Under the pieces are notes generated by a model. The model saw only the letters and a list, made by a program, of their open reading frames with translations. It was not told where the DNA came from and searched no databases. A DNA stretch of 19,938 nt from JAGTVB01 sp964624765 (lineage in GTDB: Bacteria; Pseudomonadota; Gammaproteobacteria; HK1), in NCBI GenBank assembly GCA_964624765.1, contig CAZUZO010000054.1:1-19938 (forward strand), in the 5' to 3' direction. How positions within the stretch are numbered: the first letter of the stretch is position 1; the number at the start of each line of letters is the position of its first letter. Shown in pieces: positions 1 to 7,254 of the stretch. The position numbers and the translations under genes were made by a program.

Positions 1-25
1 CTCGCCCCTTCGGGGCCAGCTTCCA

Positions 26-112
26 GCTGTTCAAAATCGTTCCCGACGATTTTGTTGCCGCCGCGCGTCTTGCTCCGCCGGCGCTCGCGACATTTTTAAA
101 ACAGCTTCTTAA
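26..112. repeat. Short hairpin-rich repeat, family B copy 1
   Basis: This stretch directly before the first gene contains the inverted pair AAAATCG (33-39) and CGATTTT (47-53) around a 7-nt loop. Its outer ends are also roughly inverted: AGCTGTTCAAAA near 25-36 and TTTTAAAACAGCT near 94-106. The core is nearly identical to 13929-13949, and the right end recurs at 13989-14009 and 16756-16772. It therefore looks like a dispersed non-coding repeat. The boundaries are estimated from the inverted ends only. Confidence 0.5.
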
Positions 113-114
113 GC

Positions 115-456
115 ATGGTAATGGACGTTCTCAAATCATCCTACGGGCTGCGCGAACGGGTGGGTATTCTTCGTGTCGCCATGGGGTTGCTCGTGCTCCT
201 GACCTTGCCGTTTGTGTTTTATTGGGGGGAGGATGCCTCGGGATGGCGCACCATTTCCGTCTATGTGGTGCCCGTCATCGCTCTCATGCTGATGTGGATC
301 TTGCCCTTCGATATGCTGATGAGCCGAGTGTTTATGGGCGAAAAACACGGTTCGGAACGGGCATGCTACAAGACGGTCATCGTGTTCGACGCTATCTTGC
401 TCGCGATGTTGTTTCTGTTTTGGACCCCGTTTTTCGTAAAATTGCTGTCAGGGTAA
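115..456 (+). CDS. Small three-helix inner-membrane protein, unknown function
   Basis: This 113-aa protein has three hydrophobic stretches of membrane-span length: about residues 19-38, 46-66 and 89-110. A charged segment (RVFMGEKHGSERACYK) lies between the second and third. I do not recognise a family. The start is uncertain: ATG at 115 and the in-frame ATG at 121 both lack a clear ribosome binding site. Repeat B copy 1 ends only 2 bp before the first ATG, so the repeat may have replaced the original leader. The gene runs convergently toward the Rieske gene, with 77 bp between the two stops. Membrane location is an inference from hydrophobicity. Whether the frame is expressed is moderately supported by its protein-like composition. 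Confidence 0.6.
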   Translation: MVMDVLKSSYGLRERVGILRVAMGLLVLLTLPFVFYWGEDASGWRTISVYVVPVIALMLMWILPFDMLMSRVFMGEKHGSERACYKTVIVFDAILLAMLFLFWTPFFVKLLSG

Positions 457-533
457 CTGGGTCACGATCGATGATTCGGTTACGGCCCTGCTTTTCGCGG
501 CGTGGGTTTTCGAGATCTTGCTGGCATAGCTTC

Positions 534-854
534 TTAGTCCCATCGGTCGTCCATGACCTGTACCATGCCGTTTTCCAAGCGCACCGGAAACGTCGTCAGT
601 GGTTCGTAAGCTGGAGCCGTCAATGCTTCCCCGCTCTTGATGTTAAAGCGTGCGCCGTGGCGAGGACAGATTATTTCCTCACCTTGGACCTCGCCGCCCT
701 CCAAAGGGCTGTAGTCGTGGGTACAGACGTCTTCGACGGCATAGTATTCTCCGTCCAGGTTGAAAACCGCGATCGCGACATCGTCTACGTCTAGCCGCCG
801 CGACGTGCCAGGCTGGAAGTCCTTGGCGGGCGCGACATCGACCCATTCTCCCAT
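534..854 (-). CDS. Rieske [2Fe-2S] ferredoxin, last gene of suf operon
   Basis: This is a 106-aa soluble Rieske-type protein. The cluster-binding pair is visible as CTH (Cys44, His46) and CPRH (Cys63, His66), with the usual short insertion between them. The length fits stand-alone Rieske ferredoxins of the NirD/BphF class, which carry electrons to oxygenases or reductases. I chose ATG 854 rather than the in-frame ATG 863. An AAGG lies 9 nt upstream of 854, while it abuts 863 directly. The gene starts 12 nt after the sufT stop and is the last of the same-strand series that begins with sufB. It is therefore probably co-expressed with Fe-S assembly, either as a client or as an electron donor for it. 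That role is inference; the Rieske fold is clear. Confidence 0.88.
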   Translation of the reverse strand: MGEWVDVAPAKDFQPGTSRRLDVDDVAIAVFNLDGEYYAVEDVCTHDYSPLEGGEVQGEEIICPRHGARFNIKSGEALTAPAYEPLTTFPVRLENGMVQVMDDRWD

Positions 855-866
855 CGTTCTCATCCT

Positions 867-1220
867 TCACAGCAGTCCGAGCTGTAGCTTGACTTCATCT
901 GACATCCGATCCTGGCACCATGGCGGATCCCAAACCAACTCCACGCGTGCTGCGCTGACGCCTGGCACGCTCCTGAGCCTTTCCTCGACGGTCGCTGGGA
1001 AGGTTTGCGCGACGGGACACCCTGGCGCTGTCAGTGTCATCTTAACCTCTATTACCCCAGAGGCATCCACGTCGAGCTGGTATATCAACCCTAAGTCATA
1101 GATGTTAACGGGGATTTCGGGATCAAAAATGCTACGCAGCGCCTCGATGACTTCATCGCGCAGGGCTGTGGCGTCAACTTGTTCCGGGTTTTTCAATTTC
1201 TCAAGCCACTCGATGATCAT
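867..1220 (-). CDS. sufT: SufT-like Fe-S maturation factor (MIP18/DUF59 family)
   Basis: This 117-aa protein belongs to the MIP18/DUF59 family. The family core is seen as DPEIPVNIYDLGLIY (residues 33-47), then LTAPGCP with the conserved Cys68, and a C-terminal VWDPPW (97-102). Proteins of this family (SufT, PaaD, eukaryotic CIA2) help deliver or mature Fe-S clusters. SufT is known from bacterial suf operons as an accessory factor under high iron-sulfur demand. Here it lies between sufU and a Rieske gene on the same strand, which supports that role. The start ATG at 1220 has only a weak upstream purine stretch. A 126-nt gap separates it from the sufU stop, the only long gap in the operon, and I see no gene there. 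Confidence 0.88.
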   Translation of the reverse strand: MIIEWLEKLKNPEQVDATALRDEVIEALRSIFDPEIPVNIYDLGLIYQLDVDASGVIEVKMTLTAPGCPVAQTFPATVEERLRSVPGVSAARVELVWDPPWCQDRMSDEVKLQLGLL

Positions 1221-1346
1221 CGCCGTTCGTAGAAAAGCACGGGTGATGTCAAGCAGGGCGCCTGGCGGCTGAATCGCAGGTTTGGCGGTCCAATGGCCAA
1301 ATCATCGTTCTCTCCATGTATCGGTCGCTGCCAGTTGCCAAACTTC

Positions 1347-1802
1347 TTACTCGGTGCAGATGGTGCTGTCTTTTTTATGCAATGCCGAATGCATGGTGTG
1401 CCAGGCAAGCGTTGCGCACTTGACGCGCATAGGGTATTCCTTGACGCCGGTCAGCACCGTCAGCTTGCCGAGCAGTTCAGAGGGTGCACCCAATTGAGTT
1501 TCCTCCGTCAGCAGCTTGTGGACCTCGGCAAACAGCGCTTCTGCCTTCTCTACCGCCATTCCTTTTAGGGCCTCGGTCATCAGGGACGCGGAGGCTGTCG
1601 AGATGGCACACCCCGCGCCGTCGAAACCGGCATCGCGAATGATGCCGGCTTCGACGGTCAGGTAAATACGGAATTCATCGCCGCAGAGCGGATTAAAGCC
1701 GTGTGCCTCACAGTTATGTCCCACCGGAATCTTCGGGTAGTTCCGGGGGTTTCGGTTGTGATCTAAGATGACTTCTTCATAAAGCTCGCGTAGATCCGTC
1801 AT
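1347..1802 (-). CDS. sufU: SufU-type zinc-dependent sulfur acceptor / IscU-like protein
   Basis: This 151-aa protein has the IscU fold's three conserved cysteines: NPLCGD (Cys40, Asp42), GAGCAIS (Cys65) and RVKCATLAW (Cys129). The segment between the second and third cysteines is longer than in IscU, as is typical of SufU. In Firmicutes SufU binds zinc through these residues and takes the persulfide from SufS, handing it to SufBCD. The gene overlaps the sufS stop by 4 nt (ATGA), consistent with translational coupling. No sufE or sufA is present, so SufU would be the sulfur shuttle here. The C-terminal tail after TMHSALHKK is variable. Confidence 0.93.
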   Translation of the reverse strand: MTDLRELYEEVILDHNRNPRNYPKIPVGHNCEAHGFNPLCGDEFRIYLTVEAGIIRDAGFDGAGCAISTASASLMTEALKGMAVEKAEALFAEVHKLLTEETQLGAPSELLGKLTVLTGVKEYPMRVKCATLAWHTMHSALHKKDSTICTE

Positions 1803-3061
1803 CGATCGAATACCTCTTTCACTTTTTCGATGCCCCGAACGAGGGCGTCGATATCTTCCTTGGTGTTATACATGGCAAAGGATGCTCGAGCCGTTCCCGG
1901 TATGCCATAGCGTGTCATCAGCGGCATGGTGCAATGATGACCAGCACGGATGGCAACCCCTTCGGTGTCTAGAATCGTGCCGATATCATGGGGATGCACG
2001 CCAGCCATGACGAAGGATAGGATGCCTGCCTTCTGGGTTGCGGTGCCGATGATGCGTAGGCCCGGAATGTCTATGATCGCTTCGGTGGCGTGGGAGAGCA
2101 GCGCATCTTCGTACTCGCTGACCGCCTCGATACCGAATCGGGATACGTATTCGAGTGCTGTTGCAAGACCGATGGCTCCCGCGATGTTGGGTGTGCCGGC
2201 TTCGAATTTGTAAGGCACCTCGTTGTACGAGGTCTCCTCGAAGGTCACGCGCCGGATCATTTCTCCGCCGCCCTGGTAGGGTTCCATGGCCTCTAGGAGC
2301 TCCGCTTTGCCGTACAAAATGCCGATCCCCGTCGGGCCGTAGACTTTATGTCCCGAGAAGGCGTAGAAATCACATCCCAAAGCTTGAACGTCCACAGGGA
2401 CGTGGGGTATCGCTTGTGCTCCATCCACCAGCACCGGGATACCGCGCGCGTGTGCAGCAGCGATCATGTCTTCGATGGGGTTGATCGTTCCCAGGGAGTT
2501 TGACAGGTGCACGATGGCCACAAGTTGCGTTCGGGGGCCGAGTAGTTGTGCGTATTGATCCAGATGAATCTCGCCGGCGTTATCGACGGGAAGCACTCGC
2601 AATCGGGCACCGGTCTGCTTGCAGACCATTTGCCAGGGGACGATGTTCGAATGGTGCTCCATCTCGGTGATGACAATTTCATCACCGCGACGAAGGCTGG
2701 GTCGGCTATAGCTTTGGGCGACCAGGTTGATGGCCTCTGTGGTCCCCCGCACAAAGATCACGTCGTGCTTGTTGGGAGCGTTAATGAACCGCGCGGCGGT
2801 TTCCCGAGCCTGCTCGTAAGCTCGGGTGGCGCGTTCGCTCAAAGTGTGCACGCCTCGGTGTACGTTGGCGTTGTCGCGGCAATAATAGTCTCTAAGAGCA
2901 TCGATCACGCACAGGGGCTTCTGACTGGTGGCCCCATTATCAAGGTAAACGAGCGGGCGACCGTGGACCGCCTGCTCTAGGATAGGAAAGTCCCTGCGCA
3001 CCCGATAGGGATCGAATGTCTGCCGCGACACTTGGGAACGCATGAGGTACGAGGCTACCAT
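1799..3061 (-). CDS. sufS: SufS group II cysteine desulfurase
   Basis: This 420-aa class V aminotransferase-fold, PLP-dependent enzyme removes sulfur from cysteine to give alanine and an enzyme-bound persulfide. The PLP lysine is Lys239 in FSGHKVYGPTG. The PLP-contacting residues Asp213 (LVDGAQ) and the EMEHHSN motif (134-140) are present. The catalytic cysteine is Cys377 in IRAGHHCTMPL, in the short-loop context of group II (SufS/CsdA) enzymes. The frame opens at ATG 3061, two nt after the sufD stop. A second in-frame ATG at residue 7 would also fit the family's usual N-terminus, and neither has a strong ribosome binding site. Its partner is the overlapping sufU. Confidence 0.95.
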   Translation of the reverse strand: MVASYLMRSQVSRQTFDPYRVRRDFPILEQAVHGRPLVYLDNGATSQKPLCVIDALRDYYCRDNANVHRGVHTLSERATRAYEQARETAARFINAPNKHDVIFVRGTTEAINLVAQSYSRPSLRRGDEIVITEMEHHSNIVPWQMVCKQTGARLRVLPVDNAGEIHLDQYAQLLGPRTQLVAIVHLSNSLGTINPIEDMIAAAHARGIPVLVDGAQAIPHVPVDVQALGCDFYAFSGHKVYGPTGIGILYGKAELLEAMEPYQGGGEMIRRVTFEETSYNEVPYKFEAGTPNIAGAIGLATALEYVSRFGIEAVSEYEDALLSHATEAIIDIPGLRIIGTATQKAGILSFVMAGVHPHDIGTILDTEGVAIRAGHHCTMPLMTRYGIPGTARASFAMYNTKEDIDALVRGIEKVKEVFDR

Positions 3062-3063
3062 GG

Positions 3064-4410
3064 TTAACTGACCAGTTTTCTGATGGTGTTGGCGTCGGGA
3101 AGCTGGGCAAGGAGGACTTCCTCAGCGGCGTTCCGTACGGCAGCCAAAGGCATGCGATCGATCACGTCCTGGGCGAAGCCATAAGTCAGTAATCCCTGGG
3201 CAGCGTGGGCTTCGATGCCCCGGGTACGCAAGTAAAAAATCATATCCTCGTCGAGCTGACCCACCGTGGCTCCATGGGCACATTTGACGTCGTCGGCATA
3301 GATCTCCAGCTGGGGTTTGGTGTCCACCTCCGCATCCCGCGACAGTAGCAAATTATCATTAGCCTGGGATGCATCGGTTTTCTGTGCTCCCGGATGCACA
3401 TGGGTTAAACCACTGAACACACCGCGGGCGTGTCCACTCAGGATACCTTTATAATATTCGCGGCTGGTTCCGAATGGTTTGATGTGATCGATACGCGTGT
3501 GATAATCCACATGCTGACGCCCGGTTCCCATGTAGAGACCGTTTAGCGTACACTCGACTCCTGGAGCGTCGAGCACGGCATTAATATCGTTTCGCACCAA
3601 GGCGCCGCCGAACGACAGCGAATGGGAAGTGAAGCGACTATCCTTGCTCTGCTGAACTTGCAGGGTGGCGATGTGAAAGGCGCTGACGTGTTCCTGCTGC
3701 AATTTATAGTGACTAAGGCCAGCGTTATCGCCTACCACGACCTCCGTTAGCCCATTGGTGAAATAGCCACGCCCTCCCAAACTCGCATAACTCTCGATGA
3801 TCGTCGCTTCGGAGCCCTGTTCCGCCACGATAAGGTTGCGCGGATGAACGAACAATTGCTCTTCTTGGGTCGTGGCAATGAACACCAGATGAACGGGGTT
3901 TTCGAGCAAGGTGTTATGGGGTATGTACAGGAACGCGCCGTCCCCCATGAACGCCGTGTTCAGGGCGGCAAACCCGTGTGCCCCGGCATTGGCATAGTGA
4001 GCGAGGTATGGCTCTAGATGTTCTGGATGATCGGCTAGGGCGTTCGCAAGATTGCCTATTTGCGTTCCCGCAGGCCGTGTGATTCGCTTGGAGAGCTGGG
4101 GTGTGTATTGGCCATTGATGAATACCAGTCTATGGCAGGGTTGGGGCACAAGAAAAAAGCTTTCCAAGTCCTCTGGCATGAGGCCGACACAGGACTTGGG
4201 CATGGCGCGGAAGGCACGCTTTTCGATCGGTGTCACGCGCGTGTACTTCCAGTTTTCATCCCCTGGATCAGGAAAGCCTAGTGCCGCGAATCGTTCGAAC
4301 GCCTGCTGGCGGGTTGTTTCGACCCAGGGGAGACCGAACCCGGGTAGTTGCGGTTGTATGGCACTCAACTCGTTTCGGTAGTGATCCAACTGAGCGGCGG
4401 CAATGCTCAT
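3064..4410 (-). CDS. sufD: SufD subunit of SufBCD Fe-S scaffold
   Basis: This 448-aa protein is the SufD scaffold subunit. The SufB/SufD-family beta-helix core is clear in its C-terminal half, with the motif DDVKCAHGATVG containing the cysteine and the histidine equivalent to the E. coli SufD His360 needed for cluster assembly. Next to it are DEDMIFYLRTRGI and GLLTYGFAQDVI. SufD pairs with SufB at the beta-helix end and with SufC through its C-terminal helices, and it is needed for iron acquisition by the scaffold. The ATG overlaps the sufC stop by 4 nt (ATGA). The length matches typical proteobacterial SufD. Confidence 0.95.
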   Translation of the reverse strand: MSIAAAQLDHYRNELSAIQPQLPGFGLPWVETTRQQAFERFAALGFPDPGDENWKYTRVTPIEKRAFRAMPKSCVGLMPEDLESFFLVPQPCHRLVFINGQYTPQLSKRITRPAGTQIGNLANALADHPEHLEPYLAHYANAGAHGFAALNTAFMGDGAFLYIPHNTLLENPVHLVFIATTQEEQLFVHPRNLIVAEQGSEATIIESYASLGGRGYFTNGLTEVVVGDNAGLSHYKLQQEHVSAFHIATLQVQQSKDSRFTSHSLSFGGALVRNDINAVLDAPGVECTLNGLYMGTGRQHVDYHTRIDHIKPFGTSREYYKGILSGHARGVFSGLTHVHPGAQKTDASQANDNLLLSRDAEVDTKPQLEIYADDVKCAHGATVGQLDEDMIFYLRTRGIEAHAAQGLLTYGFAQDVIDRMPLAAVRNAAEEVLLAQLPDANTIRKLVS

Positions 4411-5177
4411 GCGGTAGCGGCCTCCTTCTCGATCCAGCCATAACCGGATTCCTCCAGCTGTTGTGCCAGACTGCGGTCGCCTGACTTCACGATTCGGCCT
4501 TGGGCCAGAACATGCACCCGGTCGGGGACGATGTAATTCAACAGTCGCTGGTAGTGAGTGACGACCAGGATGGCACGTTGCGGGCTGCGCAGGTGATTCA
4601 CCCCTTCCGCTACGATCTTCAAGGCATCGATGTCGAGCCCGGAATCGGTTTCGTCGAGAATGGCCAGCCGTGGCTCGAGCAGCGCCATCTGCAGTATTTC
4701 GTTACGCTTCTTTTCACCACCGGAAAACCCCTCGTTGACGGCACGCTTAAGGAGCCCCTCGTCCATGGCCACCAGTTTTATCTTGGTTTTCATTAGCTGC
4801 ATGAAGTCCATGGCGTCGAGTTCTGGCTCGCCACGGTGCCGACGCAGGGCGTTGACAGCCGCCTTGAGGAAATATGTGTTGTTGACTCCAGGGATTTCCA
4901 CCGGGTACTGAAATGCAAGAAACACCCCTTCACGGGCTCGCTCTTCCGGCGCCAGGGCTAGCAGGTCCTGACCTCCATAGGTGACTTCGCCTTGCGTCAC
5001 CTCGTACCCTTCTCGTCCGGCTAAGACGTGGGCAAGGGTACTCTTGCCGGAGCCGTTAGGACCCATAATGGCGTGCACTTCCCCCGCCATAATCTGTAAG
5101 TCGATACCCTGAAGGATCGGTTTTCCTTCAACCCTGACGTGCAAGTTCTTAATGCTCAGCATCTGCGAGTTACTCAT
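4407..5177 (-). CDS. sufC: SufC ATPase of SufBCD complex
   Basis: This soluble ABC-type ATPase (256 aa from ATG 5177) drives the conformational change of SufBCD. Visible motifs are Walker A GPNGSGKST (39-47), the Q-loop AFQYP (88-92), the signature FSGGEKKRNE (151-160), Walker B LAILDE followed by TDSGLD (171-182), and the H-loop VVTHYQRLL. The ETDSGLD wording is characteristic of SufC rather than of transport ATPases. The frame also has a TTG one codon upstream (5180), and an ATG at residue 6 of the chosen start precedes the conserved LSIKNLHV. The true start is thus uncertain by a few residues. It begins 8 nt after the sufB stop. Confidence 0.95.
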   Translation of the reverse strand: MSNSQMLSIKNLHVRVEGKPILQGIDLQIMAGEVHAIMGPNGSGKSTLAHVLAGREGYEVTQGEVTYGGQDLLALAPEERAREGVFLAFQYPVEIPGVNNTYFLKAAVNALRRHRGEPELDAMDFMQLMKTKIKLVAMDEGLLKRAVNEGFSGGEKKRNEILQMALLEPRLAILDETDSGLDIDALKIVAEGVNHLRSPQRAILVVTHYQRLLNYIVPDRVHVLAQGRIVKSGDRSLAQQLEESGYGWIEKEAATA

Positions 5178-5185
5178 CAAACGTA

Positions 5186-6637
5186 TTATCCCACTGCGCC
5201 TTCTAAGCTGACGCTCAGGAGCTTTTGCGCTTCCACGGCGAATTCCATCGGAAGTTCCTTAAAGACCTCCTTGCAGAAGCCATTGACGATCATCGAGACC
5301 GCATCTTCTTCTGAGAGGCCGCGCTGCATGCAATAGAACAGCTGATCGTCGGCGATCCTCGATGTGGTCGCCTCATGCTCAATTTTGCCGCTAGGATTCC
5401 TCGCCTCAATGTAAGGGAAGGTATGCGCGGCGCTGCGATCGCCCATCAATAGAGAATCGCATTGGGTATAGTTTCGTGCGTTATCCGCTCCTTTACCCAC
5501 CTGTACCAAGCCACGGTAGGCGTTCTGACTGTGACCCGCTGAGATGCCTTTGGAGATGATGGTGCTGCGGGTGTTTTTGCCGATATGCACCATCTTTGTG
5601 CCCGTGTCTGCCTGTTGATAATTATTGGTGACGGCCACCGAATAGAATTCACCGATGGAGGAATCTCCGCGCAGCACACAACTAGGGTACTTCCACGTGA
5701 TCGCCGAGCCGGTTTCCACCTGAGTCCAGGAGATCTTGGAATTGACCCCGCGGCATTCACCCCTCTTGGTCACAAAGTTATAGATGCCCCCTCGGCCTTG
5801 TTCGTCGCCAGGATACCAGTTTTGTACGGTGGAGTATTTTATCTGGGCGTTATCGAGGGCGATGAGCTCCACCACCGCCGCGTGCAGCTGATTTTCATCG
5901 CGCATGGGGGCGGTACAGCCCTCTAAGTAACTGACGTGGCTGCCCTCATCGGCGATGATGAGGGTGCGTTCAAACTGACCTGTTTTCGCAGCATTGATAC
6001 GAAAGTAGGTGGACAGCTCCATCGGACAAACGACGCCGGGCGGAATATAGCAGAACGAACCGTCGCTAAATACGGCAGAATTGAGGCTAGCGAAAAAGTT
6101 ATCGGTGTAGGGGACGACAGAGCCGAGGTATTGCTCGACCAGTTCCGGATGCTCTCGCACGGCCTCGGAAAATGGACAGAAGATAATGCCGAGCTTAGAC
6201 AGCCGATCTTTAAAGGTCGTGGCCACCGATACGCTGTCGAAGACCGCATCGACCGCGACACCCGCCAGCGCGGCGCGCTCCTGCAGCGGAATGCCCAGCT
6301 TCTCGTAGGTCTCGAGTAGTTTAGGATCCACTTCATCGAGACTCTTGGGGGCGTTTTCCTGAGAGGATTTTGGCGACGAATAATAGGAGATCGCCTGATA
6401 GTCTATGGGGGCATGGCGCACCGAAGCCCACTTGGGCTCGCGCATGGTAAGCCAATGTCGGTAAGCCTTGAGTCGCCATTCAAGGAGGAAAGCGGGCTCT
6501 TGCTTTTTCGCCGATATCAGACGGATCACCTCTTCGTTGAGGCCTGGAGCCACCGTATCCGACTCGACGTCAGTCGTGAACCCGTGTTGATACTGTTTGT
6601 GAATTAGTGCCTGCATTTCGTCCGAACGGGTGGCCAT
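5186..6637 (-). CDS. sufB: SufB subunit of SufBCD Fe-S scaffold
   Basis: This 483-aa protein is the SufB scaffold, on which nascent Fe-S clusters form. Highly conserved blocks are visible: NSKISWTQVETGSAITWKYP, RGDSSIGEFYSVA, the NYTQCDSLLMGD block with the cysteine equivalent to E. coli SufB Cys405, and GKIEHEATTSRI with the conserved Glu. The start is ATG 6637, preceded by AGGGGA 10 nt upstream. An in-frame GTG at 6646 lies only 2 nt from that Shine-Dalgarno and is less likely. It is the first gene of the operon and is separated from its IscR-type promoter by a MITE-like element in the leader. Confidence 0.96.
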   Translation of the reverse strand: MATRSDEMQALIHKQYQHGFTTDVESDTVAPGLNEEVIRLISAKKQEPAFLLEWRLKAYRHWLTMREPKWASVRHAPIDYQAISYYSSPKSSQENAPKSLDEVDPKLLETYEKLGIPLQERAALAGVAVDAVFDSVSVATTFKDRLSKLGIIFCPFSEAVREHPELVEQYLGSVVPYTDNFFASLNSAVFSDGSFCYIPPGVVCPMELSTYFRINAAKTGQFERTLIIADEGSHVSYLEGCTAPMRDENQLHAAVVELIALDNAQIKYSTVQNWYPGDEQGRGGIYNFVTKRGECRGVNSKISWTQVETGSAITWKYPSCVLRGDSSIGEFYSVAVTNNYQQADTGTKMVHIGKNTRSTIISKGISAGHSQNAYRGLVQVGKGADNARNYTQCDSLLMGDRSAAHTFPYIEARNPSGKIEHEATTSRIADDQLFYCMQRGLSEEDAVSMIVNGFCKEVFKELPMEFAVEAQKLLSVSLEGAVG

Positions 6638-6663
6638 ATCGATCACTTCCCCTAACTATGCAG

Positions 6664-6807
6664 AGAGCTTGTGAAAAAACCCGCTGTGCTACCCGATAGC
6701 GGAGTTGGGCGGTGCTCGCTCCTTGCCTATCTATCTGGATAGGTCTCTCGGCTTAGCGCCGTCCGTCTTGCTCTCGGGCCGGTCTCGACGGTTTTTTTAC
6801 AACCTCT
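6664..6807. mobile_element. MITE-like element, family A copy 1 (suf leader)
   Basis: This 144-bp non-coding element has 18-bp inverted ends (6664-6681 and 6790-6807) that pair with two mismatches. It is highly similar along its whole length to 10363-10505. A CAG triplet flanks it on both sides (6661-6663 and 6808-6810), a possible but weak target duplication. It carries no open frame of its own. It lies 27 bp upstream of the sufB start, downstream of the predicted suf promoter, so it would be transcribed as part of the suf leader. Confidence 0.8.
6674..6703 (-). terminator. Weak terminator-like hairpin in suf leader (attenuator candidate)
   Basis: Read in the direction of suf transcription, CCGCT (complement of 6698-6702) and AGCGG (complement of 6681-6685) can pair around a 12-nt loop. 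They are followed at once by a G and a run of six U (complement of 6674-6679). The stem is only 5-6 bp, so it would be a weak intrinsic terminator at best. The same arrangement is preserved, with one G-U pair, in the other copy of the element. Whether it attenuates suf is untested. Confidence 0.3.
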
Positions 6808-6841
6808 CAGGTTTGCCTAATGTCCTACTGATTTACCCGGC

Positions 6842-6870
6842 ATGGTAAAGTACCTGAGTAGATTAGTCAA
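6842..6870 (-). promoter_or_regulatory. Predicted sigma70-type promoter of the suf operon
   Basis: On the minus strand TTGACT (complement of 6865-6870) is followed after exactly 17 nt by TACCAT (complement of 6842-6847). This gives a good -35 box and a fair -10 box. The start of transcription would fall near 6835, leaving a leader of about 200 nt that includes MITE-like element A. The -35 box lies inside the IscR-type operator, so binding there should block RNA polymerase. Confidence 0.6.
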
Positions 6871-6874
6871 CTTT
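6850..6874 (-). promoter_or_regulatory. IscR type 1 operator upstream of suf
   Basis: The 25-bp minus-strand sequence contains GTTGACTAAT then CTACTCAGGTAC. It matches the published IscR type 1 consensus (ATASYYGACTRWWWYAGTCRRSTAT) at 21 of 25 positions by my hand alignment. In enterobacteria [2Fe-2S]-IscR represses through such sites. Overlap with the -35 box fits repression when clusters are plentiful. No iscR gene lies in the window, so the regulator would have to act from elsewhere. Confidence 0.65.
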
Positions 6875-7037
6875 TATGCTGTCTATTTAGGCATCAAGTT
6901 CTCTTATCGCTTATAGCCGAGCGCGGAGGTAACGGTTGAGCGTGCTCGGTGCAAAATGGGCTCGATCTCCTGCTCTTGAACGGGTAGTCTGCCGTGCGGG
7001 CCTCACCGCACCGGGCAGGCCCATGCAAGTTCAGCGT

Positions 7038-7053
7038 ATTAGTATAATCTAAT
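7038..7053 (+). promoter_or_regulatory. TATAAT -10 box framed by inverted repeat (lyase operon promoter candidate)
   Basis: ATTAG and CTAAT flank a perfect TATAAT (7043-7048). The placement suggests a -10 element within a small operator. I could not find a convincing -35 box at the normal distance, so an activator or an extended contact may be needed. The next plus-strand start codon is about 200 bp downstream. Confidence 0.35.
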
Positions 7054-7178
7054 GGGCATCGGGAAAGTGACCCGACATCGATGGCGGCGGGTCCGCATCA
7101 TTGTGGACGATCCTTCGAAGGGGAGCTTGCCGACGTTGGGTGGGGCGTTAGGGGTGTGGGGCGGCTCTGAATCCTTGG

Positions 7179-7206
7179 GGTGCCGTGCCGAACAAAGCGC
7201 GGCACC
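7179..7206 (+). other. Strong hairpin in lyase operon leader
   Basis: GGTGCCGTGC (7179-7188) pairs with GCGCGGCACC (7197-7206) around an 8-nt loop, 10 bp counting one G-U pair. No U-run follows, so it is not a standard intrinsic terminator. It ends 48 bp before the chosen start codon and could affect leader stability or translation. Confidence 0.35.
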
Positions 7207-7254
7207 GAAACGGGGCTCGCCGCCCTGAGCACCGTCACTCAAGCAGGCCGTACT

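Larger units (their letters stand above)
6808..7254. other. Divergent intergenic region between suf operon and lyase operon
   Basis: This gene-free stretch holds the suf promoter and IscR site (6842-6874). It also has a GC-rich hairpin at 6989-7018 (CTGCC-GTGCGG against CCGCAC-CGGGCAG), a TATAAT at 7043-7048 inside an inverted repeat, and a strong hairpin at 7179-7206. No iscR or other regulator gene is present. Short open frames here lack protein-like composition. Confidence 0.6.

Noticed and set aside
1217..1408. A minus-strand frame between sufU and sufT that might fill the 126-nt gap
   Set aside because: It overlaps the end of sufU in another frame and has no protein-like pattern.
6900..7020. 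Possible 6S RNA or other structured RNA, because a segment resembles part of 6S RNA (GGTTGAGCGTGCTCGGT)
   Set aside because: The match is short, the closing stem and open bubble of 6S are not visible, and the usual neighbour genes are missing.
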